64,000 nucleotides of DNA from Gammaproteobacteria bacterium MOLA455 (GCA_000511875.1 AZIN01000003.1:238450-302449); one strand, 5' to 3'; counted from the first letter of the stretch, positions 46,966 to 57,859 are shown. The notes: generated by a model not told the origin, from the letters alone. Made by a program: numbers and translations.

Positions 46966-48180
46966 ATGAGTCTTCCAATTTATCTCGACTACGCGGCAAC
47001 CACGCCGGTTGACCCAATAGTTGCAGACAAAATGATGCAGTACCTGACCCCAAAGGGTCATTTCGGCAACCCCGCGTCACGCTCTCACACCTTTGGTTGG
47101 GAAGCAGAGGCCGCAGTAGAGGACGCCCGTGAAGACGTCGCTAAAATGATTGGTGCCGATCCACGTGAAATCGTCTGGACCTCTGGTGCCACAGAAGCGA
47201 ATAACCTTGGCATTAAAGGTTGCGCCCACTTCAACCAGCGCAAAGGCAAGCATGTCATAACCTCGCGTATTGAACACAAAGCTGTACTAGACACCTGCCG
47301 CCAACTTGAGCGTGAGGGTTTCGAGGTGACCTATTTGGATCCAGATTCCAGCGGTTTGATTCAGCCACAGATGGTTGCCGACGCGATTCGCGAAGACACC
47401 ACTGTTGTTTCGATCATGCATGTGAACAACGAGATCGGCACGTTGAATGATATAGCCGCAATCGGTGCGATCTGTCGCGAGAAGAAAGTCTTCTTCCATG
47501 TGGATTCTGCTCAGAGCGCAGGCAAAACGCCAATCGACGTCGAAGCCATGAAAGTGGATATGATGTCCTTCTCGGCGCACAAAATCTACGGCCCCAAAGG
47601 TGTTGGCGCACTTTATGTCCGCCGCAAGCCCCGCGTTCGTATTGAAGCGCAAATGCACGGTGGTGGACATGAGCGTGGTATGCGTTCTGGTACGCTTGCT
47701 ACTCACCAGATTGCTGCCATGGGTGAAGCTTTCCGTCTTGCCGGTGAAGTGCTGGCTGAAGAATCTGCACGAATCACTGTATTGCGCAAGCGTCTCTGGG
47801 ACGGTGTCTCGGATATGGAAGAGGTCTATCTCAACGGCTCCGCTACTCAGCATGTGCCCGGTATCGTCAATATCAGCTTTGCTTTTGTAGAGGGTGAATC
47901 ACTGATTATGGCGCTGCGTGATCTTGCCGTGTCTTCAGGTTCCGCCTGTACGTCGGCTAGTCTTGAGCCGTCCTATGTACTCCGTGCATTGGGCCTCAAT
48001 GATGAGATGGCTCACAGTTCAATACGCTTCAGTATCGGTCGCTACACCACCGAACAGGATATAGACTCAGCGATTGAAAAAGTGCGTCATGCAGTAACCA
48101 AATTACGCGAGCTCTCGCCGCTCTGGGATATGTTTAAAGACGGCGTTGATTTAAGCAAAGTAGAGTGGGCTGCCCACTAA
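46966..48180 (+). CDS. iscS: IscS, cysteine desulfurase
   Basis: The 404-residue PLP enzyme opens with [14 protein letters not shown] and has the PLP-lysine motif [12 protein letters not shown] (K at about 206) and the persulfide cysteine in [13 protein letters not shown] (about C328). It supplies sulfur to IscU and to tRNA thiolation. It is 14 bases after iscR and matches E. coli IscS in length. Confidence 0.98.
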   Translation: MSLPIYLDYAATTPVDPIVADKMMQYLTPKGHFGNPASRSHTFGWEAEAAVEDAREDVAKMIGADPREIVWTSGATEANNLGIKGCAHFNQRKGKHVITSRIEHKAVLDTCRQLEREGFEVTYLDPDSSGLIQPQMVADAIREDTTVVSIMHVNNEIGTLNDIAAIGAICREKKVFFHVDSAQSAGKTPIDVEAMKVDMMSFSAHKIYGPKGVGALYVRRKPRVRIEAQMHGGGHERGMRSGTLATHQIAAMGEAFRLAGEVLAEESARITVLRKRLWDGVSDMEEVYLNGSATQHVPGIVNISFAFVEGESLIMALRDLAVSSGSACTSASLEPSYVLRALGLNDEMAHSSIRFSIGRYTTEQDIDSAIEKVRHAVTKLRELSPLWDMFKDGVDLSKVEWAAH

Positions 48181-48226
48181 TACGGCTTTTTTACAAATTT
48201 GAAATTCTTAACAAGGAGTCATTAAT

Positions 48227-48610
48227 ATGGCTTACAGCGAAAAAGTAATAGATCACTACGAAAACCCACGCAACGTCGGTAAGCTTGACGATAGCTCAAA
48301 AAATGTCGGCACCGGTATGGTCGGCGCACCTGCCTGTGGTGACGTTATGCGTCTGCAGATTCAGGTTAACAGCGACGGCATTATTGAAGATGCTAAATTT
48401 AAGACTTACGGCTGTGGTTCGGCTATCGCATCAAGCTCGCTGCTTACTGAATGGGTTAAAGGCAAGCACATAGATGACGCTGCTGAAATTAAGAACACTG
48501 AAATCGCCGAAGAATTGGCTCTGCCACCGGTAAAAATTCACTGTTCAGTGCTCGCTGAAGATGCGATTAAAGCAGCAGTTCGCGACATTCGAGAAAAGCA
48601 GGGGAGCTGA
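48227..48610 (+). CDS. iscU: IscU, Fe-S cluster scaffold
   Basis: The 127-residue protein has the three scaffold cysteines in GAPACGDV (C37), YGCGSA (C63) and IHCSV (C106), and the LPPVKIHC segment bound by HscA. Fe-S clusters are assembled on it with sulfur from IscS. An AAGGAG ribosome site precedes the ATG. Confidence 0.98.
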   Translation: MAYSEKVIDHYENPRNVGKLDDSSKNVGTGMVGAPACGDVMRLQIQVNSDGIIEDAKFKTYGCGSAIASSSLLTEWVKGKHIDDAAEIKNTEIAEELALPPVKIHCSVLAEDAIKAAVRDIREKQGS

Positions 48611-48619
48611 TTAGCGGCC

Positions 48620-48943
48620 ATGGCTATCACAATGACAGCAGCTGCGGAGCAGCACGTAAATAAGCATTTGGCTCATCGCGCCAAAGGTGTCGGCATCCGT
48701 TTGGGTGTCCGCACTACCGGCTGTTCGGGTCTTTCCTATGTGCTGGAGTTTGTCGACAGCACCGAAGCTGAAGACGCAGTGTTTCAGTGCGGCGATGTGA
48801 AGCTGGTGATCGACCCCAAAAGTCTGCTTTATCTCGATGGCACCGAGTTAGATTATGTCAAAGAGGGCCTGAATGAAGGCTTTGAGTTTAATAATCCCAA
48901 CGTCAAAGACGAATGTGGTTGTGGCGAGAGCTTCCATATCTAA
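48620..48943 (+). CDS. iscA: IscA, A-type Fe-S carrier
   Basis: The 107-residue protein has the A-type cysteine motifs TTGCSGLSY and a C-terminal CGCGESF. It carries iron or clusters to apo-proteins. It starts nine bases after iscU. Confidence 0.97.
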   Translation: MAITMTAAAEQHVNKHLAHRAKGVGIRLGVRTTGCSGLSYVLEFVDSTEAEDAVFQCGDVKLVIDPKSLLYLDGTELDYVKEGLNEGFEFNNPNVKDECGCGESFHI

Positions 48944-48985
48944 CGTCTTTGCACTGCAGTAACAATTACCTTTGGGCTTAATAAA

Positions 48986-49534
48986 GTGGTCTTATCCGAA
49001 ACACTTTTCGAATCGAGCAATTTCTTTGCGCTATTTTCCCTGCCCTCGGGCTGGCAAATAGACCGCAGCTTGCTCGACGCCCGCTATCGCAAATTGCAGC
49101 AAGAGTTTCATCCCGATCGTTTCGCCAGTAAAGGCGATGTGGAAAAACGCCTTGCACTGCAAACTACCTCGCTGATTAATCAGGCCTACGACACGCTCAA
49201 ATCCCCGCTCAAACGTGCCCAGTATCTTTTGCAACTGGAGGATCTCGATGCCGCTCAGGAAAGCCATATCACCAGTGATGGCAAATTCCTAATGCAGCAG
49301 ATCGAGTTCCGTGAAGCCCTGGGTGATTTGAATGAGAATGCTGATCCAATGACTGCACTGGATACCATGCGCACTGCTGTGCAGAGTCAGTACCTGCAGT
49401 TACAGAACGATTTTGAGGCGCAACACCTGGCCGCCAATTATAATGATGCCCTAGATACAGTGGCAAAAATGCAATTCTTCTCCAAGTTGCTAGACGAAAT
49501 AGATCAGCGAGAAGAAGAGTTAGAGGATTTTTAA
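48986..49534 (+). CDS. hscB: HscB, J-domain co-chaperone for Fe-S assembly
   Basis: The 182-residue protein has an N-terminal J domain with the HPDRF motif (about 38-42) and a C-terminal three-helix bundle that binds IscU. It hands IscU to HscA. The start is a GTG with a poor ribosome site, chosen because the family N terminus (FFALFSLP) begins a few residues later. Confidence 0.95.
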   Translation: MVLSETLFESSNFFALFSLPSGWQIDRSLLDARYRKLQQEFHPDRFASKGDVEKRLALQTTSLINQAYDTLKSPLKRAQYLLQLEDLDAAQESHITSDGKFLMQQIEFREALGDLNENADPMTALDTMRTAVQSQYLQLQNDFEAQHLAANYNDALDTVAKMQFFSKLLDEIDQREEELEDF

Positions 49535-49537
49535 ACC

Positions 49538-51409
49538 GTGGCTTTACTGCAAATTTCAGAACCTGGTCAATCACCCCAACCCCATCAGCGCAAACATGCT
49601 GTAGGCATTGATCTGGGTACCACCAATTCATTAGTCGCCGTCGTGCGCAGTGGTTCTCCGGAAACCCTTGCTGACGAGCAGGGCAGACATCTGCTGCCCT
49701 CAGTGGTGCATTACTACAAAGACGGCGTTAGCTGCATTGGCTATGAAGCCGCCGAACACAATGTTAGTGACCCGCTGAATACCATCACTTCAGTTAAGCG
49801 TCTTATGGGCCGTGGCCTAGACGACGTGAAAACCTTTGGTGGTCAGCTGCCCTATGAATTTGCTGACGACGATGGTGGTATGCCAAAGATTATTACCGCC
49901 GCTGGTTTGGTCAGCCCAATCCAGATTTCAGCGGAAATCCTGCGCAAGCTCGCTGGGCGCGCTGAAAATGCCCTGGGCGGTTCCTTAGATGGTGCGGTTA
50001 TTACAGTGCCGGCCTATTTTGATGACGCTCAGCGGCAGGCGACAAAAGATGCCGCGACACTGGCTGGCATTAAGGTGCTGCGTCTGCTCAATGAACCCAC
50101 TGCTGCGGCCATTGCCTATGGGCTGGATCAGCGCGAAGACAGCACTATCGCGGTTTATGATTTAGGTGGCGGCACCTTTGATATTTCTATATTGCGACTC
50201 TCTCGCGGTGTCTTTGAAGTCCTAGCCACTGGCGGCGATTCGGCGCTGGGTGGTGACGATCTTGATCGTGTGATCGCCGAGTGGCTGCGCCAAGAAATCG
50301 GTATGGATGAGTCCTTGGACCCGATCGAACAGCGGATCCTCCTGGAGACTGCGAAATCCGCCAAAGAAGAGCTCACTGATCAGGACTCAGTGCAAATTGA
50401 AGTGCTCGACTGGCAGGGCAGCTTGACTCGCGAACAGCTCAACAGTTTGATCGACCCCCTAATTGATAAAACCCTTCGTGCAGCGAAAAAATCACTGCGC
50501 GATGCAGGTGCCAGCAGCGACCAGATCGATGAAGTGATTTTAGTGGGTGGTTCGACACGTACGCCCCGTGTGCATGAAAAAGTGGAGCAACTATTTGGGC
50601 GTCAGCCGCATTCCGATCTCAACCCCGATCAGGTTGTCGCCATGGGCGCTGCCTTGCAGGCAGAGGTGCTAGTGGGCAATAAGTCCGGCGACGATATGCT
50701 GCTGCTGGACGTGATTCCCTTGTCTCTGGGTATTGAGACCATGGGTGGCTTAATAGAGAAAATTATTCATCGCAACACCACCATCCCAGTGGCCAAGGCT
50801 CAGGAATTTACCACCTTTAAAGATGGTCAGACCGCCATGGCAGTGCATATTCTCCAGGGTGAGCGAGAGCTTGCCTCAGATTGCCGTTCCCTGGCGCGCT
50901 TTGAACTGCGCGATATCCCGCCAATGGTCGCCGGTGGTGCCAAGATTCGCGTTGCCTATCAGGTTGATGCGGATGGCCTACTGAGCGTTAACGCTCGGGA
51001 AATGATCAGCGGTGTCGAGTCCCATATTGAGGTGAAACCCTCCTACGGGCTCAATGAAAATGACATTACCAGCATGCTGCAGGACTCATTTCATTATGCC
51101 AAAGATGATATGCAAGCTCGGGCTTTGCGTGAGCAGCAGGTCGAGGCTGATCGTATGATTGAAGATCTCGGTGCGGCACTGGCAAAAGATGGCCGAGCGC
51201 TGCTTGATGAAGCGGAATACAACTGTCTTGAAGTGGCGGTGAAAGAGTTGCAGGCAGTGCGTGATAGCAGTACCGAACATCGGGTTCTGCTGCGACAAAT
51301 TGAATCGGTAGGCAAGGTGAGCGAAGAGTTCGCGGCGCGCCGAATGGATGCCAGCATTAAACATGCCCTGGCAGGACAAAGTCTTGATGATGTGGAGAAC
51401 ACCCTTTAA
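49538..51409 (+). CDS. hscA: HscA, Hsp70-type chaperone for Fe-S assembly
   Basis: The 623-residue Hsp70 has the ATPase motifs [11 protein letters not shown] (about 24-34), [14 protein letters not shown] and [14 protein letters not shown], then the substrate domain with [11 protein letters not shown]. It works with HscB on the LPPVK motif of IscU. It starts with GTG three bases after hscB. Confidence 0.97.
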   Translation: MALLQISEPGQSPQPHQRKHAVGIDLGTTNSLVAVVRSGSPETLADEQGRHLLPSVVHYYKDGVSCIGYEAAEHNVSDPLNTITSVKRLMGRGLDDVKTFGGQLPYEFADDDGGMPKIITAAGLVSPIQISAEILRKLAGRAENALGGSLDGAVITVPAYFDDAQRQATKDAATLAGIKVLRLLNEPTAAAIAYGLDQREDSTIAVYDLGGGTFDISILRLSRGVFEVLATGGDSALGGDDLDRVIAEWLRQEIGMDESLDPIEQRILLETAKSAKEELTDQDSVQIEVLDWQGSLTREQLNSLIDPLIDKTLRAAKKSLRDAGASSDQIDEVILVGGSTRTPRVHEKVEQLFGRQPHSDLNPDQVVAMGAALQAEVLVGNKSGDDMLLLDVIPLSLGIETMGGLIEKIIHRNTTIPVAKAQEFTTFKDGQTAMAVHILQGERELASDCRSLARFELRDIPPMVAGGAKIRVAYQVDADGLLSVNAREMISGVESHIEVKPSYGLNENDITSMLQDSFHYAKDDMQARALREQQVEADRMIEDLGAALAKDGRALLDEAEYNCLEVAVKELQAVRDSSTEHRVLLRQIESVGKVSEEFAARRMDASIKHALAGQSLDDVENTL

Positions 51410-51747
51410 TGGCACGTATAGTATTTTTACCTCACGAAGATCTGTGCCCTGAGGGGGCAGTAGTCGAATCCAATCCAGGCGAGAGCGTCTGCCAAGCTGC
51501 GCTGCGCAGCGGCATAGAGATAGAGCATGCCTGCGAGATGTCCTGTGCCTGCACCACCTGTCACGTGCATGTTCGCGAAGGCTTTATGGAGCTACCTGAG
51601 GCCGATGAACTGGAAGAAGATTTTCTCGATATGGCGTGGGGCGTGGACCCGGATTCACGACTCAGTTGTCAGCTTATTGCCGATGATGTGGATCTAGTTG
51701 TCGAAATTCCCAGATACACTATTAACATGGTTTCGGAGAAACACTGA
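51409..51747 (+). CDS. fdx: [2Fe-2S] ferredoxin of the isc operon
   Basis: The 112-residue ferredoxin has the cluster motif CEMSCACTTCHVHV (four-cysteine set with the distal C in RLSCQLI), typical of isc Fdx. It gives electrons for cluster assembly. Its ATG overlaps the hscA stop codon. Confidence 0.97.
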   Translation: MARIVFLPHEDLCPEGAVVESNPGESVCQAALRSGIEIEHACEMSCACTTCHVHVREGFMELPEADELEEDFLDMAWGVDPDSRLSCQLIADDVDLVVEIPRYTINMVSEKH

Positions 51748-51833
51748 GCCAGCTGTTTTATGTGCTCTACTCGCTGTTTTCTAGAGCAGGGGAGCAAGCA
51801 GATTAAGAACGGCACTAAATGGAGTAATAGACT

Positions 51834-52031
51834 ATGCTGAAGTGGACAGATATACACGACATAGCCATCGAGCTAATGGACAACCACCCGGACGTAGATC
51901 CTCAGTATGTAAATTTTGTTGATCTGCGTAAATGGGTTCTGGCGCTGGAAGAATTTTCCGATGACCCAGACCGCTGTGGAGAGAAAATTCTCGAAGCAAT
52001 TCAAATGGCCTGGCTAGAAGAGCAAGATTAA
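51834..52031 (+). CDS. iscX: IscX, isc accessory protein
   Basis: The 65-residue acidic protein begins LKWTDIHDIAIEL and has the DPQYVNFVDLRKWV core of IscX/YfhJ. It binds IscS and iron and tunes cluster assembly. It ends the isc cluster, 86 bases after fdx. Confidence 0.96.
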   Translation: MLKWTDIHDIAIELMDNHPDVDPQYVNFVDLRKWVLALEEFSDDPDRCGEKILEAIQMAWLEEQD

Positions 52032-52088
52032 CGCCGCGTCTAAGTGGTAGAAAGCTAAGGCGCGCAGGAAGCGAGACTCAGGCAAAGG

Positions 52089-53984
52089 ATGGCAGACAGA
52101 CATAAGCTGTATAAAAAAGTCTTAGACAGAGCCCCCTTCGGCACACTGCTGTTTGCCTATGGCGTCTGTATCGACGTCAATTCCAGGGCACTGCAGATTC
52201 TTAAATGTCAGCGCTCGGAGATCGTTGGCGCCACACTTAGTGAAGACCAAAGTCATCATCCGGCGTCGGTCGAGCAGCTTAAACAAGTCATCGAAAAACT
52301 CCAGCAGGATCAACTCACCGGTATTCTCTGGCGGTCAGAGAACATTCTCGAAGAAGATGAAATTGTTGTTTCTCAGGGCCCGACTGAGGCTGAAGAAAAT
52401 GACGACAGCAGCGACAATGTTCTCAGTATTACCCTCTACCCGCTGCCAGCACTGGCCCAGATGGTGGTAAAAGAATTTTCTACCATCGCCACGGTGACTG
52501 TTGAAGAGCCTGTAGCTGAAGAACCTGTAGCTGAAGAGCAAGGCGCTGGGGTGATTGAGGTGAAAGCAGAGTCAGTATCGGAAAAGCCTGATACAAAGGT
52601 TATGGCAGCCTCCGCGCCAGTTTCATCGTCATTGAATTCCCCTCTGGAACAGGCTGATCAAGATCGTTATGAAACCCTCTCTGGCTTGCCGGTTAGCCTT
52701 AGGCTAATCGATAGCATTGCCGAATATCTGGAGCATCCGCAGAGCGATACTGCCTGTGGCGCGCTGTTATTAATCGATCTCGACCACTTTAACTCGATCA
52801 ATGAATCCCTCGGTAAAGCCGTAGGCAACCAGATTCTTGAGCGCGCAGCCATAACCATTAAAGGTCTGTGCACCGAGAATATGGAAATGGATCAGGTCGC
52901 AGGCGATTCCTTTTTGGTGCTGATCAAAAATATTGCCGACAGCGCTGAGGCTGCTCGAGAGGCCAGCCTGGCCATAGCCAATGAGATTCGCTGTATTTTA
53001 ACCCGACCCTTTTTCACTGAGAGCGGCGAAGTCAGCGCCACCGCCAGTGTCGGTATCAGCGTCCTATATGCTGGCCTCTATTATGCTTCACCAGAGGTTA
53101 TAGTGAGTGCCGAAAAGTCGGTGCAGCAGGCTGAAAGTGCTATGTTCGAAGCCAAGCGCCGCGGTCGCGACAATGCAGTGCTGTTTGATTCTCAGATAAC
53201 TCGCCAGGCACGGCAGCGCATCAATATGCAGTCGAGTCTGCGCAAAGCCGTAGCCAATCAAGAGTTCGATCTCCACGTGCAGCCTCAGGTCTCCACCCTC
53301 AGCGGCGATGTGGTCGGCGGTGAAGTGTTGCTGCGCTGGATGCACTCAGGCCAGACCCAACGTTCCCCTGCCGACTTTATACCGGTGTTAGAATCCTCGG
53401 GCATGATCGTTGACGTGGGTCTCTGGGTAATTCGCACCTCCTGTGAATATCTGCGCAATATGCTCGATCAAGGGCTCTGGACCCCTGATATGCAGATGGC
53501 AGTGAATATCAGTCCAAAACAGTTTCATGATCCGCAGTTGATCAAATCTCTGGAGCACAGTTTAAAAAGCTATGATATTCGCCCGGATATGCTTACTTTA
53601 GAAGTCACCGAAACCTTGCTGATCGACGATTTCGAATCCGTGGTTGATAAAATGAAAAAGATCCGCAATATGGGAACCCGCTTTGCCATAGATGACTTCG
53701 GCAGCGGTTATTCATCAATGATCTATTTAAAGCGTCTGCCCCTCGATATTTTAAAAATCGATCGTGAATTTATTACTCACCTCAACTCCGACAAGGAAAC
53801 CTTAGGTCTGGTTGAAGCTATCATGATGGTGGCGCATCATTACGGCCTCGATGTAGTGGCTGAAGGCGTTGAAAAACGTGAGGTTTTGGAGATTTTGCGC
53901 AGTCTAGGCTGTGAGAAATATCAGGGCGCTCATTTCAGTATGCCCGTCTCTCTGGATAAATTTCAGCGCCTGCTAGTTGCCTAG
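52089..53984 (+). CDS. FimX-like protein with degenerate GGDEF and EAL domains
   Basis: The 631-residue protein has an N-terminal PAS-like region (about 1-125), an acidic linker with two VAEEP units, a GGDEF-fold domain (about 205-365) whose signature is AGDSF, and an EAL domain (about 380-630). The EAL motif reads EVLLRW. The other metal/c-di-GMP residues are largely present: AVNISPKQF, LEVTETLL, IDDFGSGYSS, LKIDREF, VVAEGVE. The dead GGDEF plus EVL pattern recalls FimX, a c-di-GMP receptor for type IV pili. Function as receptor or weak phosphodiesterase is inferred. It sits between iscX and ndk. Confidence 0.85.
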   Translation: MADRHKLYKKVLDRAPFGTLLFAYGVCIDVNSRALQILKCQRSEIVGATLSEDQSHHPASVEQLKQVIEKLQQDQLTGILWRSENILEEDEIVVSQGPTEAEENDDSSDNVLSITLYPLPALAQMVVKEFSTIATVTVEEPVAEEPVAEEQGAGVIEVKAESVSEKPDTKVMAASAPVSSSLNSPLEQADQDRYETLSGLPVSLRLIDSIAEYLEHPQSDTACGALLLIDLDHFNSINESLGKAVGNQILERAAITIKGLCTENMEMDQVAGDSFLVLIKNIADSAEAAREASLAIANEIRCILTRPFFTESGEVSATASVGISVLYAGLYYASPEVIVSAEKSVQQAESAMFEAKRRGRDNAVLFDSQITRQARQRINMQSSLRKAVANQEFDLHVQPQVSTLSGDVVGGEVLLRWMHSGQTQRSPADFIPVLESSGMIVDVGLWVIRTSCEYLRNMLDQGLWTPDMQMAVNISPKQFHDPQLIKSLEHSLKSYDIRPDMLTLEVTETLLIDDFESVVDKMKKIRNMGTRFAIDDFGSGYSSMIYLKRLPLDILKIDREFITHLNSDKETLGLVEAIMMVAHHYGLDVVAEGVEKREVLEILRSLGCEKYQGAHFSMPVSLDKFQRLLVA

Positions 53985-54067
53985 GTCTTGCTATAGAAGT
54001 CTGTATGGCCATGTCTAGTCGAGAAACCTATTGTGACCACTGTCTCAGGCAGGTAGAATCCGCGCTT

Positions 54068-54088
54068 TCAGCCCATTAGGGCTATTTT
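54068..54088 (+). terminator. Intrinsic terminator before ndk
   Basis: AGCCC-ATTA-GGGCT followed by A and six T lies 84 bases after the GGDEF/EAL gene stop and 35 bases before ndk. The stem is only five pairs but GC-rich with a good T run. Confidence 0.6.
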
Positions 54089-54122
54089 TTAAAGCACCAC
54101 TTAATTTTTCGGAGAAATCTTC

Positions 54123-54548
54123 ATGGCGTCTGAACGCACTCTATCTATTATCAAGCCCGACGCAGTAGCAAAAAATGTTGTTGGCCAAATCCTCAGCCGT
54201 TTTGAAACTGCTGGCCTGCAAATCATTGCCTGCAAAATGCAGCAGCTGACTCAGGAACAAGCCGAAGGTTTTTACGCTGAACACAGCGAACGTCCTTTTT
54301 TTAAGGATCTAGTTGCCTTTATGACTTCTGGTCCTGTTTCTGTGCAGGTTTTGGAAGGCGAAAATGCGGTTATGACTAACCGTGATCTGATGGGTGCAAC
54401 TAACCCTAAAGAAGCAGAAGCTGGCACTATCCGTGCAGATTTTGCTGAATCAATCGACGCCAACGCGGTACACGGTTCCGACGCAGTAGCATCAGCTGCT
54501 CGTGAAATCGCTTACTTCTTTGCCGACAATGAGCTTTGCTCTCGTTAA
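54123..54548 (+). CDS. ndk: Nucleoside diphosphate kinase
   Basis: The 141-residue enzyme begins [15 protein letters not shown] and has the catalytic histidine in NAVHGSDA (about H117). It balances NTP pools. Length matches E. coli (143). It starts the conserved ndk-rlmN-pilF block and has its own terminator upstream. Confidence 0.98.
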   Translation: MASERTLSIIKPDAVAKNVVGQILSRFETAGLQIIACKMQQLTQEQAEGFYAEHSERPFFKDLVAFMTSGPVSVQVLEGENAVMTNRDLMGATNPKEAEAGTIRADFAESIDANAVHGSDAVASAAREIAYFFADNELCSR

Positions 54549-54641
54549 TTTTTTGTTCTTCTCTCTATCGTTAAAAGTAGTTTAGGATATGGATAGAGAG
54601 GCGTGCAGAAGTTCGAGAGAAACTGAGAGACCAGGACATCT

Positions 54642-55820
54642 ATGTCCCAGGAAGCAAACGTAGCAGCAGTCCACGACGAACAGCCCCGAAAGGTTAAAAC
54701 TAACCTCTTGGGGCTTTCTGCTTCCCGCATCGGTGACTTTTTAGAGTCTCTGGGCGAGAAGCGTTTTCGTGGCACCCAGATTCTCAAGTGGATTCATCAG
54801 TTCGGAATTGCTGATATCGGTGAGATGACGAATATCTCCAAAGGCCTGCGCGAAAGCCTAGCCGAGGTTGCCGAAGTGGTGGTCCCTGAGGTTGTCAGTT
54901 GTCAGGACTCCGCCGATGGCACGCGCAAGTGGTTGATCAGAGTCGATGGCGGTAGCTGCATCGAAATGGTCTATATTCCCGAGCGCGACCGCGGTACCCT
55001 CTGTGTCTCCTCGCAGATTGGCTGTGCCCTGGACTGCAGTTTTTGCGCCACCGGCAAGCAGGGCTTCGCCCGAGACCTGACTACAGCTGAAATCATTGGT
55101 CAGCTGTGGATTGCAGCTAAATCCTTTGATCAATTCGATACTAGAAACCCCCGCCGTGTCACCAATGTGGTGATGATGGGCATGGGCGAGCCGTTGATGA
55201 ATTTCAACAATGTGGTCGACGCCATGAGCTTGATGATGGATGACAATGCCTATGGTCTTTCCAAGCGCCGGGTGACCCTGAGTACAGCTGGTGTGGTTCC
55301 AGAATTGGACAAGCTGGGAGATGTCAGCGATGTATCTCTCGCGATTTCACTGCATGCGCCAAACGATGAATTGCGTAATCAGTTGGTGCCGATTAATCGC
55401 AAATATCCGCTGGTCGATTTTATTGATAGCGCCAAGCGTTACCTAGACAAAATGCCGGACAATCGGCGCAAGGTCACAGTTGAATATACGCTGATGGATA
55501 TGGTCAATGATCGCGATGAACACGCCAAAGAATTATCAATCTTGCTGCGGGATTTACCCTGCAAAATAAACCTAATTCCGTTTAACCCGTTCCCCGGATC
55601 AGAGTATAAAAGAGTCACAAAAGTGGCCCTGGGCCGGTTTAGGGACATTCTGCAGAATGACGGGTACACTGTCACTGTTCGCACCACCCGCGGCGATGAT
55701 ATAGCCGCAGCCTGTGGTCAGTTGGCCGGTGAGGTCAATGACCGAACCAAGCGCCAGGAACGCTATAAAAAGCGTTTGCAGGACCTAGATGAAGAGCAGG
55801 TAGTGAAGATAGTAGGCTAG
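54642..55820 (+). CDS. rlmN: RlmN, 23S rRNA (A2503) / tRNA (A37) C2-methyltransferase
   Basis: The 392-residue radical-SAM enzyme has the cluster motif [11 protein letters not shown] (about 126-136), MGMGEPLMN, and the C-terminal catalytic cysteine in AAACGQL. It adds a methyl to C2 of adenine in 23S rRNA and some tRNAs. Codons about 14-25 form a very stable hairpin (54682-54715) that looks like a terminator. The ATG is the only start that keeps the conserved KTNLLGLS segment with a leader of family-like length. Confidence 0.97.
   Translation: MSQEANVAAVHDEQPRKVKTNLLGLSASRIGDFLESLGEKRFRGTQILKWIHQFGIADIGEMTNISKGLRESLAEVAEVVVPEVVSCQDSADGTRKWLIRVDGGSCIEMVYIPERDRGTLCVSSQIGCALDCSFCATGKQGFARDLTTAEIIGQLWIAAKSFDQFDTRNPRRVTNVVMMGMGEPLMNFNNVVDAMSLMMDDNAYGLSKRRVTLSTAGVVPELDKLGDVSDVSLAISLHAPNDELRNQLVPINRKYPLVDFIDSAKRYLDKMPDNRRKVTVEYTLMDMVNDRDEHAKELSILLRDLPCKINLIPFNPFPGSEYKRVTKVALGRFRDILQNDGYTVTVRTTRGDDIAAACGQLAGEVNDRTKRQERYKKRLQDLDEEQVVKIVG
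54682..54715 (+). other. Terminator-like hairpin inside the 5' end of rlmN
   Basis: The left arm AGCCCCGAAAGGTTA (54682-54696) pairs with the right arm 54701-54715 over 15 positions with one mismatch and one G-T pair, around loop AAAC, followed by TTCT. It is within the rlmN reading frame, 40 bases after the ATG. It may end ndk transcripts when ribosomes are not on rlmN. Confidence 0.5.
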
Positions 55821-55939
55821 CGAGTCGCAATTGATGAGTGCGCCGCTGGTAGGTTAAAAGCAGTATAGGAGTGCTGTTGTTAAAAATTGGTTTTCTTGAG
55901 CGAGCAGCTTTAAAAAAGCCATGACAAGGAGAGTGAAGC

Positions 55940-56713
55940 ATGAAAAAACCGATAAGACATTATTCGAGATTTTTATTGTTGCTTACAGTCATAGCAACCG
56001 CCGGCTGCGTGTCGAGCGGGGCTAACAAGAGTGCGGTAGCAGATCCGGATGCGGCAAACCAGCAGCATATCAGGTTGGCTCTCAATTATATAAGCTCGAA
56101 CAATCGCGATCTGGCCCGGGTTCATTTAGAGAAAGCCAAGGCATTTAATCCGCGTTCCGCTCAGCTTTATAATGGCTATGCACTGTTATACCAGATGGAG
56201 CAGGAATTTGAGCTGGCCGAGAAGAACTATCGCAAAGCGTTGGCAGCGGACAGCGATTACACCCTGGCCCATTATAATTATTCCGCCTTCCTGTTTAATC
56301 AGGGACGCATACAAGAGGCCCTTGAGGAGATGCAGTTAGTCACTCAGGACCTAGCCTACGAGCGTCGGCCCCAAGCTTTTTACATAGTGGGACTAAGTCA
56401 GAAGCGCCTTGGCAACATTGAGGCAGCAGTTGAATCCTTCGAGAAAGCCACTCAGCTGTCAGCAGGATTTGCACCGCCCTTTATAGAGGCTGCTGAAATT
56501 TATTTTCAGCAACAGAATTATCCGCTGAGTAAAATGGCACTGGATCGATTCAGACAGTTGAGCAAGCCCACACCGAAAAGTCTGTGGTTGTCGGTGAGAA
56601 TAGAACAGCGTTTTGGCAACAGAGACAATGCTGCCAGTGAGGGATTGAAACTGAAGAATTTGTTTCCCTACTCCAAAGAGAATCTTGAATATCAGGCGTG
56701 GTTAAAACAGTAA
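55940..56713 (+). CDS. pilF: PilF/PilW, type IV pilus secretin pilotin lipoprotein
   Basis: The 257-residue protein has a signal peptide with lipobox TAGC (about C23) and several tetratricopeptide repeats from about 45 on (ALNYISSNNRDLARVHLEKA, AEKNYRKALAADSDYTLAHY, and others). This is the PilF pattern: the outer-membrane lipoprotein that helps assemble the PilQ secretin. It is between rlmN and ispG, its usual place, but the rodZ gene normally next is missing. AAGGAG precedes the ATG. Confidence 0.92.
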   Translation: MKKPIRHYSRFLLLLTVIATAGCVSSGANKSAVADPDAANQQHIRLALNYISSNNRDLARVHLEKAKAFNPRSAQLYNGYALLYQMEQEFELAEKNYRKALAADSDYTLAHYNYSAFLFNQGRIQEALEEMQLVTQDLAYERRPQAFYIVGLSQKRLGNIEAAVESFEKATQLSAGFAPPFIEAAEIYFQQQNYPLSKMALDRFRQLSKPTPKSLWLSVRIEQRFGNRDNAASEGLKLKNLFPYSKENLEYQAWLKQ

Positions 56714-56734
56714 CTAACCAGAGTAATAGATTAA

Positions 56735-57859
56735 ATGTTTAGTGGCACACCTATAGTGCGACGCAAGTCGCGACAGATTATGGTCGGCAACGTTCCCGTT
56801 GGCGGTGATGCACCAATATCTGTTCAGAGCATGACCAATACCAGTACGGCAGATGTGGCAGCGACAGTCGCTCAGATAAACCGTATCCAAGCCGCTGGCG
56901 CCGATATAGTGCGTGTCTCTGTACCCTCCATGGCAGAAGCCGAAGCCTTTGGTGAGATCCGTAAATTGGTCAATATTCCTTTAGTGGCCGATATTCATTT
57001 TGATCACCATATAGCCCTGCGCGTTGCTGATCTGGGTGTCGACTGCCTGCGAATTAATCCAGGCAATATTTCCCGTGAGAGTCGCCTGCGTGAAGTAATC
57101 GCCAAGGCTCGTGATCTGAATATTCCTATTCGAATTGGCGTTAACGCCGGATCTCTGGGCAAGGACATACTGCGCAGATATAGCGAACCCACTGCAGAAG
57201 CCATGGTTGAATCGGCTATGCGCAATGTCGACCTGCTCGACAAATACGATTTCCAAGATTTTAAAGTCAGCGTCAAAGCCTCAGATATTTTTATGGCCGT
57301 TGCCGCCTACCGCGATCTGGCGACCCGTATCGAGCAGCCACTGCATCTGGGTATTACCGAAGCCGGTGGTCTGCGTTCAGGTACGGTTAAATCGGCTATA
57401 GGCCTAGGTGCATTATTGCTCGACGGCATTGGCGACACAGTGCGCATCTCCCTCGCCGCCGATCCTGTGGAAGAGGCCAAAGTGGCCTGGGATATGCTCC
57501 GCAGTCTGCGTCTGCGCAGCAAGGGGATTAACTTTATTGCCTGCCCCAGTTGCTCGCGCCAGAACTTTGATGTGATCTCTACAGTGAACGCTCTAGAAAG
57601 CCGTCTTGAAGATATTACAGTGCCAATGGATGTGTCGATTATCGGCTGCATCGTAAATGGTCCAGGCGAAGCCAAAGAGTCAGACTTCGGCTTGACCGGC
57701 GGCACACCAGCTAATCTGGTTTATTTGGATGGCGTGCCTAAGCATAAAATTGGCAATGAAAATTTGGTCGATGAGCTGGAAGCACAAATTCGTGCCAAGG
57801 CAGCGGCTAAAGCAGCCCAGCTAGCGCATGAAGCTGAGCAGATAATTGCTCGCGGCTAA
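56735..57859 (+). CDS. ispG: IspG, 4-hydroxy-3-methylbut-2-enyl diphosphate synthase
   Basis: The 374-residue enzyme has the TIM-barrel part ([35 protein letters not shown]) and the [4Fe-4S] motifs CPSCSR and GCIVNGPGE. It makes HMBPP in the MEP isoprenoid pathway and depends on the isc machinery encoded upstream. Its stop codon lies inside the first unit of a 14-base tandem repeat. Confidence 0.98.
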   Translation: MFSGTPIVRRKSRQIMVGNVPVGGDAPISVQSMTNTSTADVAATVAQINRIQAAGADIVRVSVPSMAEAEAFGEIRKLVNIPLVADIHFDHHIALRVADLGVDCLRINPGNISRESRLREVIAKARDLNIPIRIGVNAGSLGKDILRRYSEPTAEAMVESAMRNVDLLDKYDFQDFKVSVKASDIFMAVAAYRDLATRIEQPLHLGITEAGGLRSGTVKSAIGLGALLLDGIGDTVRISLAADPVEEAKVAWDMLRSLRLRSKGINFIACPSCSRQNFDVISTVNALESRLEDITVPMDVSIIGCIVNGPGEAKESDFGLTGGTPANLVYLDGVPKHKIGNENLVDELEAQIRAKAAAKAAQLAHEAEQIIARG

